DNA from: Gracilaria domingensis
Taxonomy: Eukaryota; Rhodophyta; Florideophyceae; Gracilariales; Gracilariaceae
Assembly (NCBI GenBank): GCA_022539475.1
Contig: VCMS01000162.1
Span: 62,001-126,000 of the forward strand
Reading direction: 5' to 3'
DNA length: 64,000 bases
The translations under genes were made by a program, and so were the position numbers. Every line of letters begins with the position of its first letter. The first letter of the stretch is position 1. Of this stretch, positions 53,761 to 61,760 are shown piece after piece. The notes under the pieces were generated by a model, which ran no database searches, had not been told where the DNA came from, and saw only the letters and a program-made list of their open reading frames with translations.

Positions 53761-54463
53761 TTATTCTGGCCATTCATAATTTGAATTTCGAACGCTGTAA
53801 CGATGATCCTTGAACTTGTCCACGTCATCCGTTGCGAAATCGCAATCAAGGCAGTGACGAAGCACTGTGCTGCGATAAACTAGATACCTCTTGCCACAGT
53901 GTGGACAAGCAAACGGGCAGTTATCAACGCTCAAAGTACTCGTGACGCGCCAGCTACTCGACTCAACACCATGAGCGCTTCGATGAATTCTCATCTTTTC
54001 CTTGTCACTCGTGGAAAGCCTACAATCGTAACAGTTACTAAAGTTTCCACGCCTCTGTTTCTTCCTCACATGACCCGCAAGAGAATCACGCTTTGTATAA
54101 ACTTTTGCACAGAACTGGCAAGCATGCGTGCCTACACTAGAGGAAGCCCCCGCTCCTGACCATGCTGCAGGTAGCAGTGGAACTACGTCCTTCGGCATGC
54201 CCCTTAACACTTGCGCCATACTTACCTCGTAGCGGCGGAGTCGCCGATGTTGGCTGCACGTTTGCTGGCGGGTGTGTTGAATCCGATGATCCCCTCTGAC
54301 GCCTGCTGCTTCGGGACGTTCCGCCTCCCAGTTCTGACCACTGCCTCTGTCTACGCTTGTTGCACATTTTCTCAACGCCTGCCGTGTTCAAGCCGAAATT
54401 ACTTTGGTGCCGAGGCGGCCTTCTGCCGTCGCCACCAGAGGCACCATGGTGATAGGAGCTCAT
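53761..54463 (-). CDS. C2H2 zinc-finger protein ZF1 (one intron)
   Basis: It starts MSSYHHGASGGDGRRPPRHQ at 54463. Exon 1 (54226-54463) ends at a perfect donor, ACGAG|GTAAGTATG. The intron (54165-54225, 61 bp) ends CTACCTGCAG. Exon 2 (53761-54164) continues AWSGAGASSSVGTHACQFC. The spliced product is 213 residues, close to ZF2 (217) and ZF3 (222). Fingers: CQFC-x12-H (second His not obvious), CYDC-x12-H-x3-H, CPHC-x13-H, and CLDC-x12-H with a non-canonical end. The basic Ser/Arg/Gln-rich N terminus with GGDGRR is shared by all three paralogues. It is probably a nuclear DNA-binding protein with unknown target. A TATA box lies 72 bp upstream. Confidence 0.75.
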
Positions 54464-54534
54464 CGCTTCGAACCGATATGAAATAGTTTGGAACATATGT
54501 GCAATGAGCAAGGTGTTGAATGACATCATGGAAT

Positions 54535-54544
54535 TATATATATA
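54535..54544 (-). promoter_or_regulatory. TATA box of ZF1
   Basis: TATATATA on the minus strand lies about 72 bp before the ATG at 54463. A similar TATATAAA precedes ZF2. Confidence 0.5.
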
Positions 54545-54750
54545 CTACCGTGGTTTGAAATTTGCTGGAGCATCAGTGTAAAGGCGGATGCAGGGGAGTG
54601 TCCCGCCACCCCAGGGACACTCCCGAACAATTTTTTTCTATATCTCCGACACCTTCCACCCTTGGACTGCGCCGTCACTCCCGCCGTCTGCGCCCACCGC
54701 TGCGCGCCGTGCGCTGGGACGCGGCCGCAAGGATGATGAGGTTTCGCGCC

Positions 54751-54915
54751 GCGCGCCGCGGCGCGCCCTCGACGGAGATGAAGCAGTCGCGCGCCGCTCG
54801 CTGCGGCGCGCCTAAAGAGGAGGATAATGAGGTTGCGCGTCGCGCGCCGCTGGCTGCGGCGCGCCCGCTGCTAAGCAGGCTTTGGAAGTTCGCGCGCCGC
54901 ACGTTGCGGCGCGCC
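54751..54915. repeat. four short GC palindromes (GCGCGCCGC-N-GCGGCGCGC)
   Basis: GCGCGCCGC and GCGGCGCGCC face each other with a 0-6 base loop at 54751-54767, 54789-54812, 54842-54865 and 54892-54915. The starts are 38-53 bp apart. The intervening DNA is partly repeated (GATGAGGTTTCGCGCC, AATGAGGTTGCGCG). No gene is seen around them (54,560-55,090). Confidence 0.8.
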
Positions 54916-55119
54916 AGCTGCAGGGTAGGAAAAGGAACGTGCGCGCAGCACCTGACGCTGGAGGACAGTGAGTGGAGCGCTCTCTTCGGCGACCTCAGAA
55001 AGTTGTGGCGCGCTCTGTCGCGCGCGTCGCAACACATAAGACCAGGGGATACAAATCAATTTAATCGAGAAGCAGGAGTTCTGTGACAAAGAGGCAATCG
55101 AAGATACGAGAAAGGGATA

Positions 55120-55578
55120 TCAATCAGAAAACAACAAAGCTTTCACAGCGTCATGAACGAGATGAAGCGCGCGTGCGCGGGATAGAGAGCGTAGCACCAT
55201 CATGGAAAGCGCCAACCCAACACCAATCTCGCGCACGAACAGTACTGGGAGCTCGTTAAGATTGTCTTTGAGCTCATTCATCGATATTCCACGCTTGAAG
55301 AGGAAGTCATATAAAGCCTCCTCGCAGGCGAAAGGTTGCGCTTCGGTACGTTCTTCGGTGGCAACGTCGTCTTCGTTCGCAAATGCGGCGTCCTCCTCGA
55401 GCTGAATGGTGTCCGCAGTAACTTCTTTTGCTTCGCTCTCGATCAGGACGGTTGATTTGGCACGCGGAACATCGGAATGGTCGGTGTCGTCGTCGGTCAT
55501 TGCGGCCAAAGTGTCTCTAGCGGACATGTTGAGACGGGTGGTGCGATTGACTACTGGGATAGATGAGGATGACGACAC
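55120..55578 (-). CDS. small acidic protein, unknown
   Basis: This is an open frame of 152 codons. The N-terminal half is acidic and Thr/Ser-rich (TLAAMTDDDTDHSDV, LIESEAKEVTADTIQLEED). The C-terminal half is hydrophobic and helical (EEALYDFLFKRGISMNELKD, NLNELPVLFVREIGVGLALS, MMVLRSLSRARALHLVHDA). No domain is recognised. The start could be the Met at 55578 or a later one (55524 or 55497). A TATTTAAG-type element lies near 55,830. It sits between the two membrane/zinc-finger modules and has no copy in the second module. Confidence 0.45.
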   Translation of the reverse strand: MSSSSSIPVVNRTTRLNMSARDTLAAMTDDDTDHSDVPRAKSTVLIESEAKEVTADTIQLEEDAAFANEDDVATEERTEAQPFACEEALYDFLFKRGISMNELKDNLNELPVLFVREIGVGLALSMMVLRSLSRARALHLVHDAVKALLFSD

Positions 55579-55829
55579 CGCTATCTAAATAAGCAAATGG
55601 AGCGTGGCAAGTCCCTTTGCCAGCAAAGCACCAACCAGCCGCAAATTGACAAAATGTATCGGCAGAAGCGAAAATCGTGGCGCTCCGTGGGACATGGATA
55701 AGACCTGAACATTCCAACAGAAGACCTAAGCCGCCAAGTGAGGATTGGCGAGCCACCGATCACCGACCTACATAACGAAGAGCCGTGCGCTGACATCATT
55801 ACATGTTATGGATGGTAAGCAGCACTAGA

Positions 55830-56999
55830 GTATTTAAGACTAGACGGTGAGCAAGTTACGACTTAGGGTATACGAACCACAAGAATTGTAGATATAAACC
55901 CCCCGAGTTCGAGGCTTCGCAGCCAACCTAACTCGGGCAGACCACTTCCCCCCTCAACGACTTCCCCCATCCTTGCCTCTCTCGCCTTTCTTCCTCCCCT
56001 TCCGTCGTCACCAACCTTCCTTCCTTTGGCACTCCCATCTTCCCTCAGCGCAGTCTGCGCCTCCCTGCCACCAACCTTTCCCCCTACATTTCCTTATTCC
56101 CGGCGGCCCGGTCTCCCGCCGTTCCCTACACAGTCGCCTTGTGCTCCCCTCGATTGGGCTCGTCCGCACATTGCGATCATATCTACATCCCCGTTCCCCC
56201 GGACGGGCGTGGGCAGTGGTACGCGTTGCACGGGTTCCCTTCCTGTCGTCACCTCGCCTGGTTACTAGGTTTATGGTGGTATCGACGACAGGATCGAACG
56301 CCTTAGCCCTGCCCATTCTACTGTTCCGCCGACAGCCTTGGTGTGTTGGTCTGTTGGCGCTGCATTCTATCGTTGTGTTGGCATTCGGCATTGAACGCCG
56401 AACCACACTCTCGTTTAATTACTCTCCCCGCTTCCTGTTAGCGGAGAGTTTCTGCTATCTTGGGGTTATCTTGTCTGCTCCTGCAGGCATCTGAGCTACG
56501 TTAACTTGTCGCCCCTTTTGGGCTGGTACTCTCGAGCATTTATTGTGTCGCTCTCCTTGGGTTTGTCACCACCCGCGTCGTTTCCCCCAAAAATGGCGTC
56601 CACAATCAGTTTACGGCTCGTGTTGGAGCATTAAAATTATTTTTAACACGTACCCGAAAGTATGCAATGAATACAATCTCTCCAAGATTCCACACGCGTC
56701 CCAGAATAACGCCTCTAGAAATGAACTCCAAACTTTATGGGCCTCTGGAATGGTTGAAAACTCTGGAATGCTACATCCATCAGCTGTTCCATATGCTATC
56801 TATTTGTAACTTTTATTCTAAGAGCATTCTTCTCCCGTTTTCGTCAAAATACTTCATTGATTACGGAGAAGAGAAACGGTTGCCGACATGTGTTTGTCAA
56901 AGTCTGTCTAATCGCGGTCCTGACTGTTCGTGTCCAGATAATCTACAGTATTACCTGGTAGCAGACCAAACCATAAACCATGTTCAATATTCTAGCACT
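55830..56999. other. no supported gene
   Basis: A pyrimidine-rich stretch (55,940-56,200) and a frame at 55973-56494 lack domain support. From 56,590 onward the DNA is AT-rich. The structure resembles the 5' part of a retroelement (polypyrimidine, then TGGTGGTATCGACGACAGGA near 56,274), but I could not establish one. Confidence 0.35.
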
Positions 57000-57660
57000 C
57001 GCGGCCGAGGTTGACAGCGTCACAAATGCGCAGCGTGACCGCGTCCACCTCTCTCCGGCCCCATAGTCTCACCTTCATCTCCACCAGCCGGGCAGTCGCA
57101 CGAGTTAAAAGCCGCCAACATCCACGGGCAACCTTCATATCAAATCATACAATTGTAGCATGGAGGGCGTCGCCAGCTAGCGCAACACTGAATACCGCGG
57201 CACAACCTTTACGAATGGGAGCAACGGCGTCGCGTCACCATATCCGCTCGTTCCGACAACCACACCTACCGCTTCGAAAGCCGCAGAAGTCACGCTAGCG
57301 ATGGCACCGGGCTTTTGTCAACAGCGTGATAAGACGTCCGTCGCTAAGCGCGTCGGTCATGGCATCTAGAAGATGCAGAAATATGTGCCCACGTCATAGC
57401 CGGTCAAAAAGCGACGGCAGCGCGAGGCGGCACGGCGACCGGTATTACTCACAGCGCAGATTGCTTGAGATGGGGCGAAAGGAGCACTACGAACGGCTGA
57501 TACAAAAAGGTTGCAGAGGGCGCGGCAGCCAAGATTGGCAGCGGCCGCGGCCACGTTGCTCCACGGTGGAAGCTGCTCGCTGGAAGCTGCTCGCTGGAAG
57601 CCGTTACGGTCGCATTGTGGTCATAGCCATCGCCACTGGCATTGGCTATGACCACACCAA
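57000..57660 (-). pseudogene. decayed paralogue of the membrane-protein gene
   Basis: It matches 52,790-53,400 in the same orientation: TTGACAGCGTCACAAATGCG against CTGACAGCGTCATGCAGCTG, CCGCTTCGAAAGCCG in both, GACG-CCGTCGC-AAGCGCGTCG, and AAAAGCGACGGCAGCGCGAG against AAGAGCGACGGCAGCGCGAG. Many indels and transitions toward A/T leave no long frame. It is followed, as in the left module, by a C2H2 zinc-finger gene. Confidence 0.7.
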
Positions 57661-58238
57661 CGACAGATTATCAAAGGTTGAAGTTTTTTATGCTACTTCG
57701 TTTTTGCTGTTTCGCATACGACAATCCTTTCCTTCTCAAACGCAACAGATGCTTTTGGATGGAGATTGTCGAAGTCTCTCGAGTCCTTTTCTGACTCGGC
57801 CAGAAGTTTGAGTATTGGACTAACTTGTTAACAAGACCCAGTTTCTCCGCCACTGGCGGCGTTGTTATTCTGGACTCGATATACGCCGCGCAGCCCCACC
57901 AGGGGGCCGTTAGTTTCGCCTGCGCAATGCAGCCCTGCTGAGGGCCGCCCCTGTGAGCTCTATCGTCATGTCCAACATCGCCGCTGGGGTACGCAGGGCC
58001 ACGTTGGTCCCGTACTCTGTTCCCCTGAGGAAACAGGTCGGGACTGGGCGGAGGACCTGGACAGAGATGAGATCAACGGGGAGAAAGAGGACAAAGAAGT
58101 GCACAGGGCTATCACATTCGTGTCCCAACAAAACTGCATCATCAACTTCGGTTTATTTGCGCAATGCTTTTGAAGTCGAGTGCAGTTGCGGTAGTGCTGC
58201 TCGCACACAACTGCGGAAAATATCTCAGGCCTACACAT
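57661..58238. other. no supported gene
   Basis: The plus-strand frame at 57862-58173 (103 codons) and its antisense partners are open without motifs. The ZF2 stop borders the region on the right. Confidence 0.4.
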
Positions 58239-58892
58239 TCACTTGCCGCTTGTGCGATGATAGTAACAGTGAGATTTGTAACTGTTCTCGTCATTTGACA
58301 TATACGAGCAACGAGGGCAATGTCGAAGAGAACCGCGGTCATGATGAGCTAAAATGTGTCGGCGAACACTTTTTATGCTTGTATAGGCGTTTCCACAATG
58401 AGGACATAATATCCTTTGACGATTTTCACCGCTAGTCCCCACCTGCGTTGCATACGTGCGTGGGGTTGTCGATTGGCCAAGATTTCCATGATTGTGGTTC
58501 CTCATGTGATTTGCATGACTTTGAAGCCATGGAAACATTGTTAAACAGCCCCCGCATATATGTGAACGTACACTCGAGGAAGCTCTCGTTTCTGACATTT
58601 GAGCAGATAGCGTTTCTGCTACCTCCATTTCTAAGCCTTCTTGCGACCGTTCCATACTTGGTTGCGGCGGCGAGAGCGGTTCCAAGTTTGCAAGGGGATC
58701 TGTCGAAGCCGATGGAGTTCCTCGGCGCCTACTGCTTTGGGGCGTTTGAGACTCTCCCGTTTCTGACAACTGCCTTTTCGCTCGCCTATTGGAGGTTTTC
58801 CCTGCATTTGCTGTTTCAAAGGCGATATTTTTTTTATCCCAAGGCTGTCTTCTGTCGTCACCTCCGGAGGGACTGTGCTGGTAGGAGCTCAT
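58239..58892 (-). CDS. C2H2 zinc-finger protein ZF2
   Basis: This is an intronless 217-residue frame that begins MSSYQHSPSGGDDRRQPWDK. It shares the N-terminal motif GGD-RR and the linker RASSSVRSHICGGC with ZF1 (GASSSVGTHACQFC). It has three canonical fingers: CGGC-x12-H-x3-H (LTMFPWLQSHAN between), CPHC-x12-H-x4-H (GNAYTSIKSVRR), and CPRC-x12-H-x3-H (SYMSNDENSYKS). The last lacks the usual aromatic positions, as in paired-finger proteins. It is probably a nuclear DNA-binding protein. A TATATAAA box lies 44 bp upstream (58936-58945). Confidence 0.78.
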   Translation of the reverse strand: MSSYQHSPSGGDDRRQPWDKKNIAFETANAGKTSNRRAKRQLSETGESQTPQSSRRRGTPSASTDPLANLEPLSPPQPSMERSQEGLEMEVAETLSAQMSETRASSSVRSHICGGCLTMFPWLQSHANHMRNHNHGNLGQSTTPRTYATQVGTSGENRQRILCPHCGNAYTSIKSVRRHILAHHDRGSLRHCPRCSYMSNDENSYKSHCYYHRTSGK

Positions 58893-58935
58893 GTTTTCGC
58901 TGCGAGCTCGTTGGCGAGACTTCGGTTTAACAAGT

Positions 58936-58945
58936 TTTTTATATA
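58936..58945 (-). promoter_or_regulatory. TATA box of ZF2
   Basis: CAGTATATAAAAAAC on the minus strand is placed like the TATA box of ZF1. Confidence 0.5.
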
Positions 58946-59299
58946 CTGTTTTGGTTGAACCCAGAAGACAAGTGCATGTGTATATTTATGTCCAGCAGCT
59001 ACACGCGTATTCAACACTTACACTGTCTGCTGCGCACTCCCGGAGAGCTAATAATACACTATTATCGCTAATAATAAAAATAAGAGCCATAAATCTAATT
59101 CCACCTCCGCCACACTACAACTTCTCTCCAGATCAAAACATCGTGCCCTGCTCCTGGCGTGGGCACTTCTGCCGTTCGGTTGTGTTCATCAAAAACAACG
59201 GTTGTAAATGGAATTCAAACATAGAGGAATTTAGAATTTCATTCTCAGTACGAAGTGGTTGAGTTTACCCAACGACTAAATGTCGAGGAAAGAAGACGT

Positions 59300-60470
59300 G
59301 AGGGACTCTACGCTTCTTGTACCGTGTTCGACTGAATGCGCCGTCGACGACGACCGCGCGCGCAGCCGCAGCCGCTGCCGCCACCGACATACTTAGATCT
59401 GGATTGGTCGCGATCTGGTTTAGTCTAGTGGTGAGCTGTCTAATCATCTACTCCTCCACAAACTAATCTTTACGCTAATCATCGACAGTACGCGACGCTG
59501 CTCTACCTCGGAGCCGTAGATCCGTTCCGCACATATAGCTCTCCAATCGGGGCTGCCACTGTGCTCGCTAGTGATCGTTCGGGACACCAGCCTCCCCCCG
59601 AGGCAGGGGTGTCTTACAATATATTGCTATTACAATATATTGCAATATGCAATAAATAATACAAATTGCAGAGTGCTTGAGCTTTGCAATTTATATTGCA
59701 CTTTTCTTCTTTATTGCAGTCGATAATGGGAATCGTTCTACATTATTGCAATTTCTATTGCTGTTTGTACAGTGTCATGACACTCACGAAAACCAAAGGA
59801 CGATCTGAAAGGATCTGACGATGTTGCATGCACAACTGCAGGTGTATCCTTAACATACCCCCGACAGGATCGTTCCTCATCTAAATGTAGCAGAAGCGAC
59901 ATTGCCGTACAATTGGACACGATTGACTGTTACGTGTAAAAACTGCATATCCAAGAATGTGAACGTAATAAAGGTATTTTTGGAATTGCATCCTTCAAAT
60001 GCGTCAAAGTTTATTCACTGTGACAGGGATACATTAGAGGGCGTGCAATATAAAATATCCGCACTTTGTTTTCGATGTCAATAGCCAAAAACTCTCTCAT
60101 CCTACGTACCATCTTGGCGTTTCAACTTTGCTGTTTTATTGACTTATTGCGTGCAATATCAATGCATACCTGTTTTGTTGAGTTTATGCGTAAATTATCA
60201 ACGCTTACTTAAGAGAAAAGAGCCGTATAGTACGCTTATTGCTATTCTATTGTTTGTTGCAGTGTGTATTGGAAAAGTATTGCAAAATAAAAGAATTTGT
60301 AGTGCAATACATATTTCAGAAAAGATGAAATATTTTATTGTATTGTTTATTGCGTTTTATGAGCAATAAATTGCGATTATATTGTAGACACCCCTGCCCC
60401 GAGGTCGCGACATCCACCGGCGCTGACACCACCGTCTAGTCCCACTCCGTACACATGTCGTATCAACGTG
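59300..60470. repeat. paralogous segment U, right copy (inverted, hAT-occupied)
   Basis: It is inverted relative to 52100-52400, and homology continues on both sides of the hAT element (59,300-59,603 and 60,397-60,450). The left copy has no insertion, so the pair forms a natural before/after comparison. Confidence 0.7.
59604..60396. mobile_element. hAT-type non-autonomous element (MITE)
   Basis: This is a 793-bp AT-rich element with terminal inverted repeats: CAGGGGTGTCTTACAATATA on the left, and CAGGGGTGTCTACAATATA on the opposite strand at the right. It is flanked by an exact 8-bp target duplication, CCCCGAGG (59596-59603 and 60397-60404). CAGGGG-type ends and 8-bp duplications are the hAT signature. 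ATTGCA/TTGCAAT motifs recur many times near both ends, like hAT subterminal transposase sites. It has no coding capacity: the longest frame is 60 codons. Confidence 0.92.
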
Positions 60471-61091
60471 GGTAGTCAAATATTGGCAAAATTGGCAAGC
60501 GCTACAGACGCGTGGCAAGCTACAACGCTAATTTTTCATGAGTCACGAGAACTCCATGTAGTGAACATTACGTCACCAGTATGATCTGCGGGTTAATCGT
60601 GTAGAAATGATCGACGCCGTAAATGTTGTTCACATTTCGGAGATGGGACGATGCATCTGGTATACAGCATACCAAGAATGGTGAAAATCCGAATGGTGGG
60701 GCCTATTTCGAGGCGTTTAAACTTTTTTTCTCTAAATAGGAGCCATTCCCCGGCAAAACTGTTTTCAGGAAAACAGCATAGTTCAAGATCACATTTGAAC
60801 GTAGCTTGAATCGAATCGTATAAAATATATATATGGCCTGCAGCTCATATATAGATTATACAACAAGTTCAAGACCCGCAACATATATGAATGGCATTTA
60901 CCAAAACTCTCGCGCGACAAAGTTTTCATCGTGAAACATTAGCTTATGTCCGAAAGCCGTAGCTAAAGAACTCTAAACCACAGAGTGGAATAACGTAAAA
61001 ACACATGGCCTTCCACTCATCACATGATTTGGACTCATCAAGTTATATGGTTGAGAAGGTAGTAAACTCTATTGTTCCTTGAAGTAAAAAG
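60471..61091. other. no supported gene; 5' region of ZF3
   Basis: AT-rich. Runs of TATATA occur near 60,826-60,835. A TTATATGG element lies near 61,041, about 50 bp before the ZF3 start. Confidence 0.4.
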
Positions 61092-61760
61092 ATGGGCGTT
61101 CCCCAACATGGCGGCTCTGGAGGCGATGGCGGAAGGCTGCCGTGGAAGAGATGGAATCTCGGCTTGAGGAGAATTGGTGTGGGAAAAAAATCAAACGAAC
61201 GTAAGGAGCGACAACGTGCTGAAAGGCTACAACAAGCGCCTCAAAGCAGAAGAGGTCGATGCCCACCATCGGCCGCAAACGATTCGATTTCCTGGATTGA
61301 AGCCATGAATCAGCCAGAAATGGAAAGGCTGCCTGGCAGCGCACAGATTCCGCTGCCGTCGCTAACAATTCTGGACCAATTGCTTGAAGACCCGCAACTG
61401 AACATGGCTGAAGCCGCTCCATCCTTGCCTTCTAGATATGGGGCGAGTGCGAGTTCGAAGGCGCAGCCCCTTTCTAAAGCTGGGGCAAGTTCGAGCTCTG
61501 GCCCGTCTTCTTATTCATATCCGTGTCGACACTGCATTCGAGTGTTCGATCAGCTTCAGCTTCTTGAGAATCATGTGCGTGTAAAGCATGGCGGAGGATT
61601 TGAGCGCCACTGCGTGTACTGCAACTTTTCATCTACTGATATGCGAGCGATTCTAAACCATGTACGCTTCCGGCATGGTCGCCTACGACGAAGCAGAGCC
61701 ATATTTCTGACTACATTTTCGAGCTGGTCTACAAGTCACAGTCACCAAGAAAAATTTTAA
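61092..61760 (+). CDS. C2H2 zinc-finger protein ZF3
   Basis: This is an intronless 222-residue frame, starting MGVPQHGGSGGDGGRLPWKR. It shares the GGDG-R-PW N-terminal motif, a basic region (KKSNERKERQRAERL) and a linker (KAGASSSSGPSSYSYPC) with ZF1 and ZF2. It has two canonical fingers: CRHC-x12-H-x4-H (IRVFDQLQLLEN) and CVYC-x12-H-x4-H (NFSSTDMRAILN). Then the text changes to a Ser/Thr-rich tail instead of a third or fourth finger, suggesting C-terminal truncation. The gene is on the opposite strand to ZF1 and ZF2 and lies beyond the inverted segment U. It is a likely DNA-binding protein with unknown targets. Confidence 0.72.
   Translation: MGVPQHGGSGGDGGRLPWKRWNLGLRRIGVGKKSNERKERQRAERLQQAPQSRRGRCPPSAANDSISWIEAMNQPEMERLPGSAQIPLPSLTILDQLLEDPQLNMAEAAPSLPSRYGASASSKAQPLSKAGASSSSGPSSYSYPCRHCIRVFDQLQLLENHVRVKHGGGFERHCVYCNFSSTDMRAILNHVRFRHGRLRRSRAIFLTTFSSWSTSHSHQEKF

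Noticed and set aside
56270-56300. tRNA gene or retroelement primer-binding site (TGGTATCGAC, GGATCGAACG)
   Set aside because: No cloverleaf can be built around it and no LTR end directly precedes the TGG.
59902-60084. 60-codon frame inside the hAT element
   Set aside because: No domain, and the length is expected by chance in AT-rich DNA. The element is non-autonomous.
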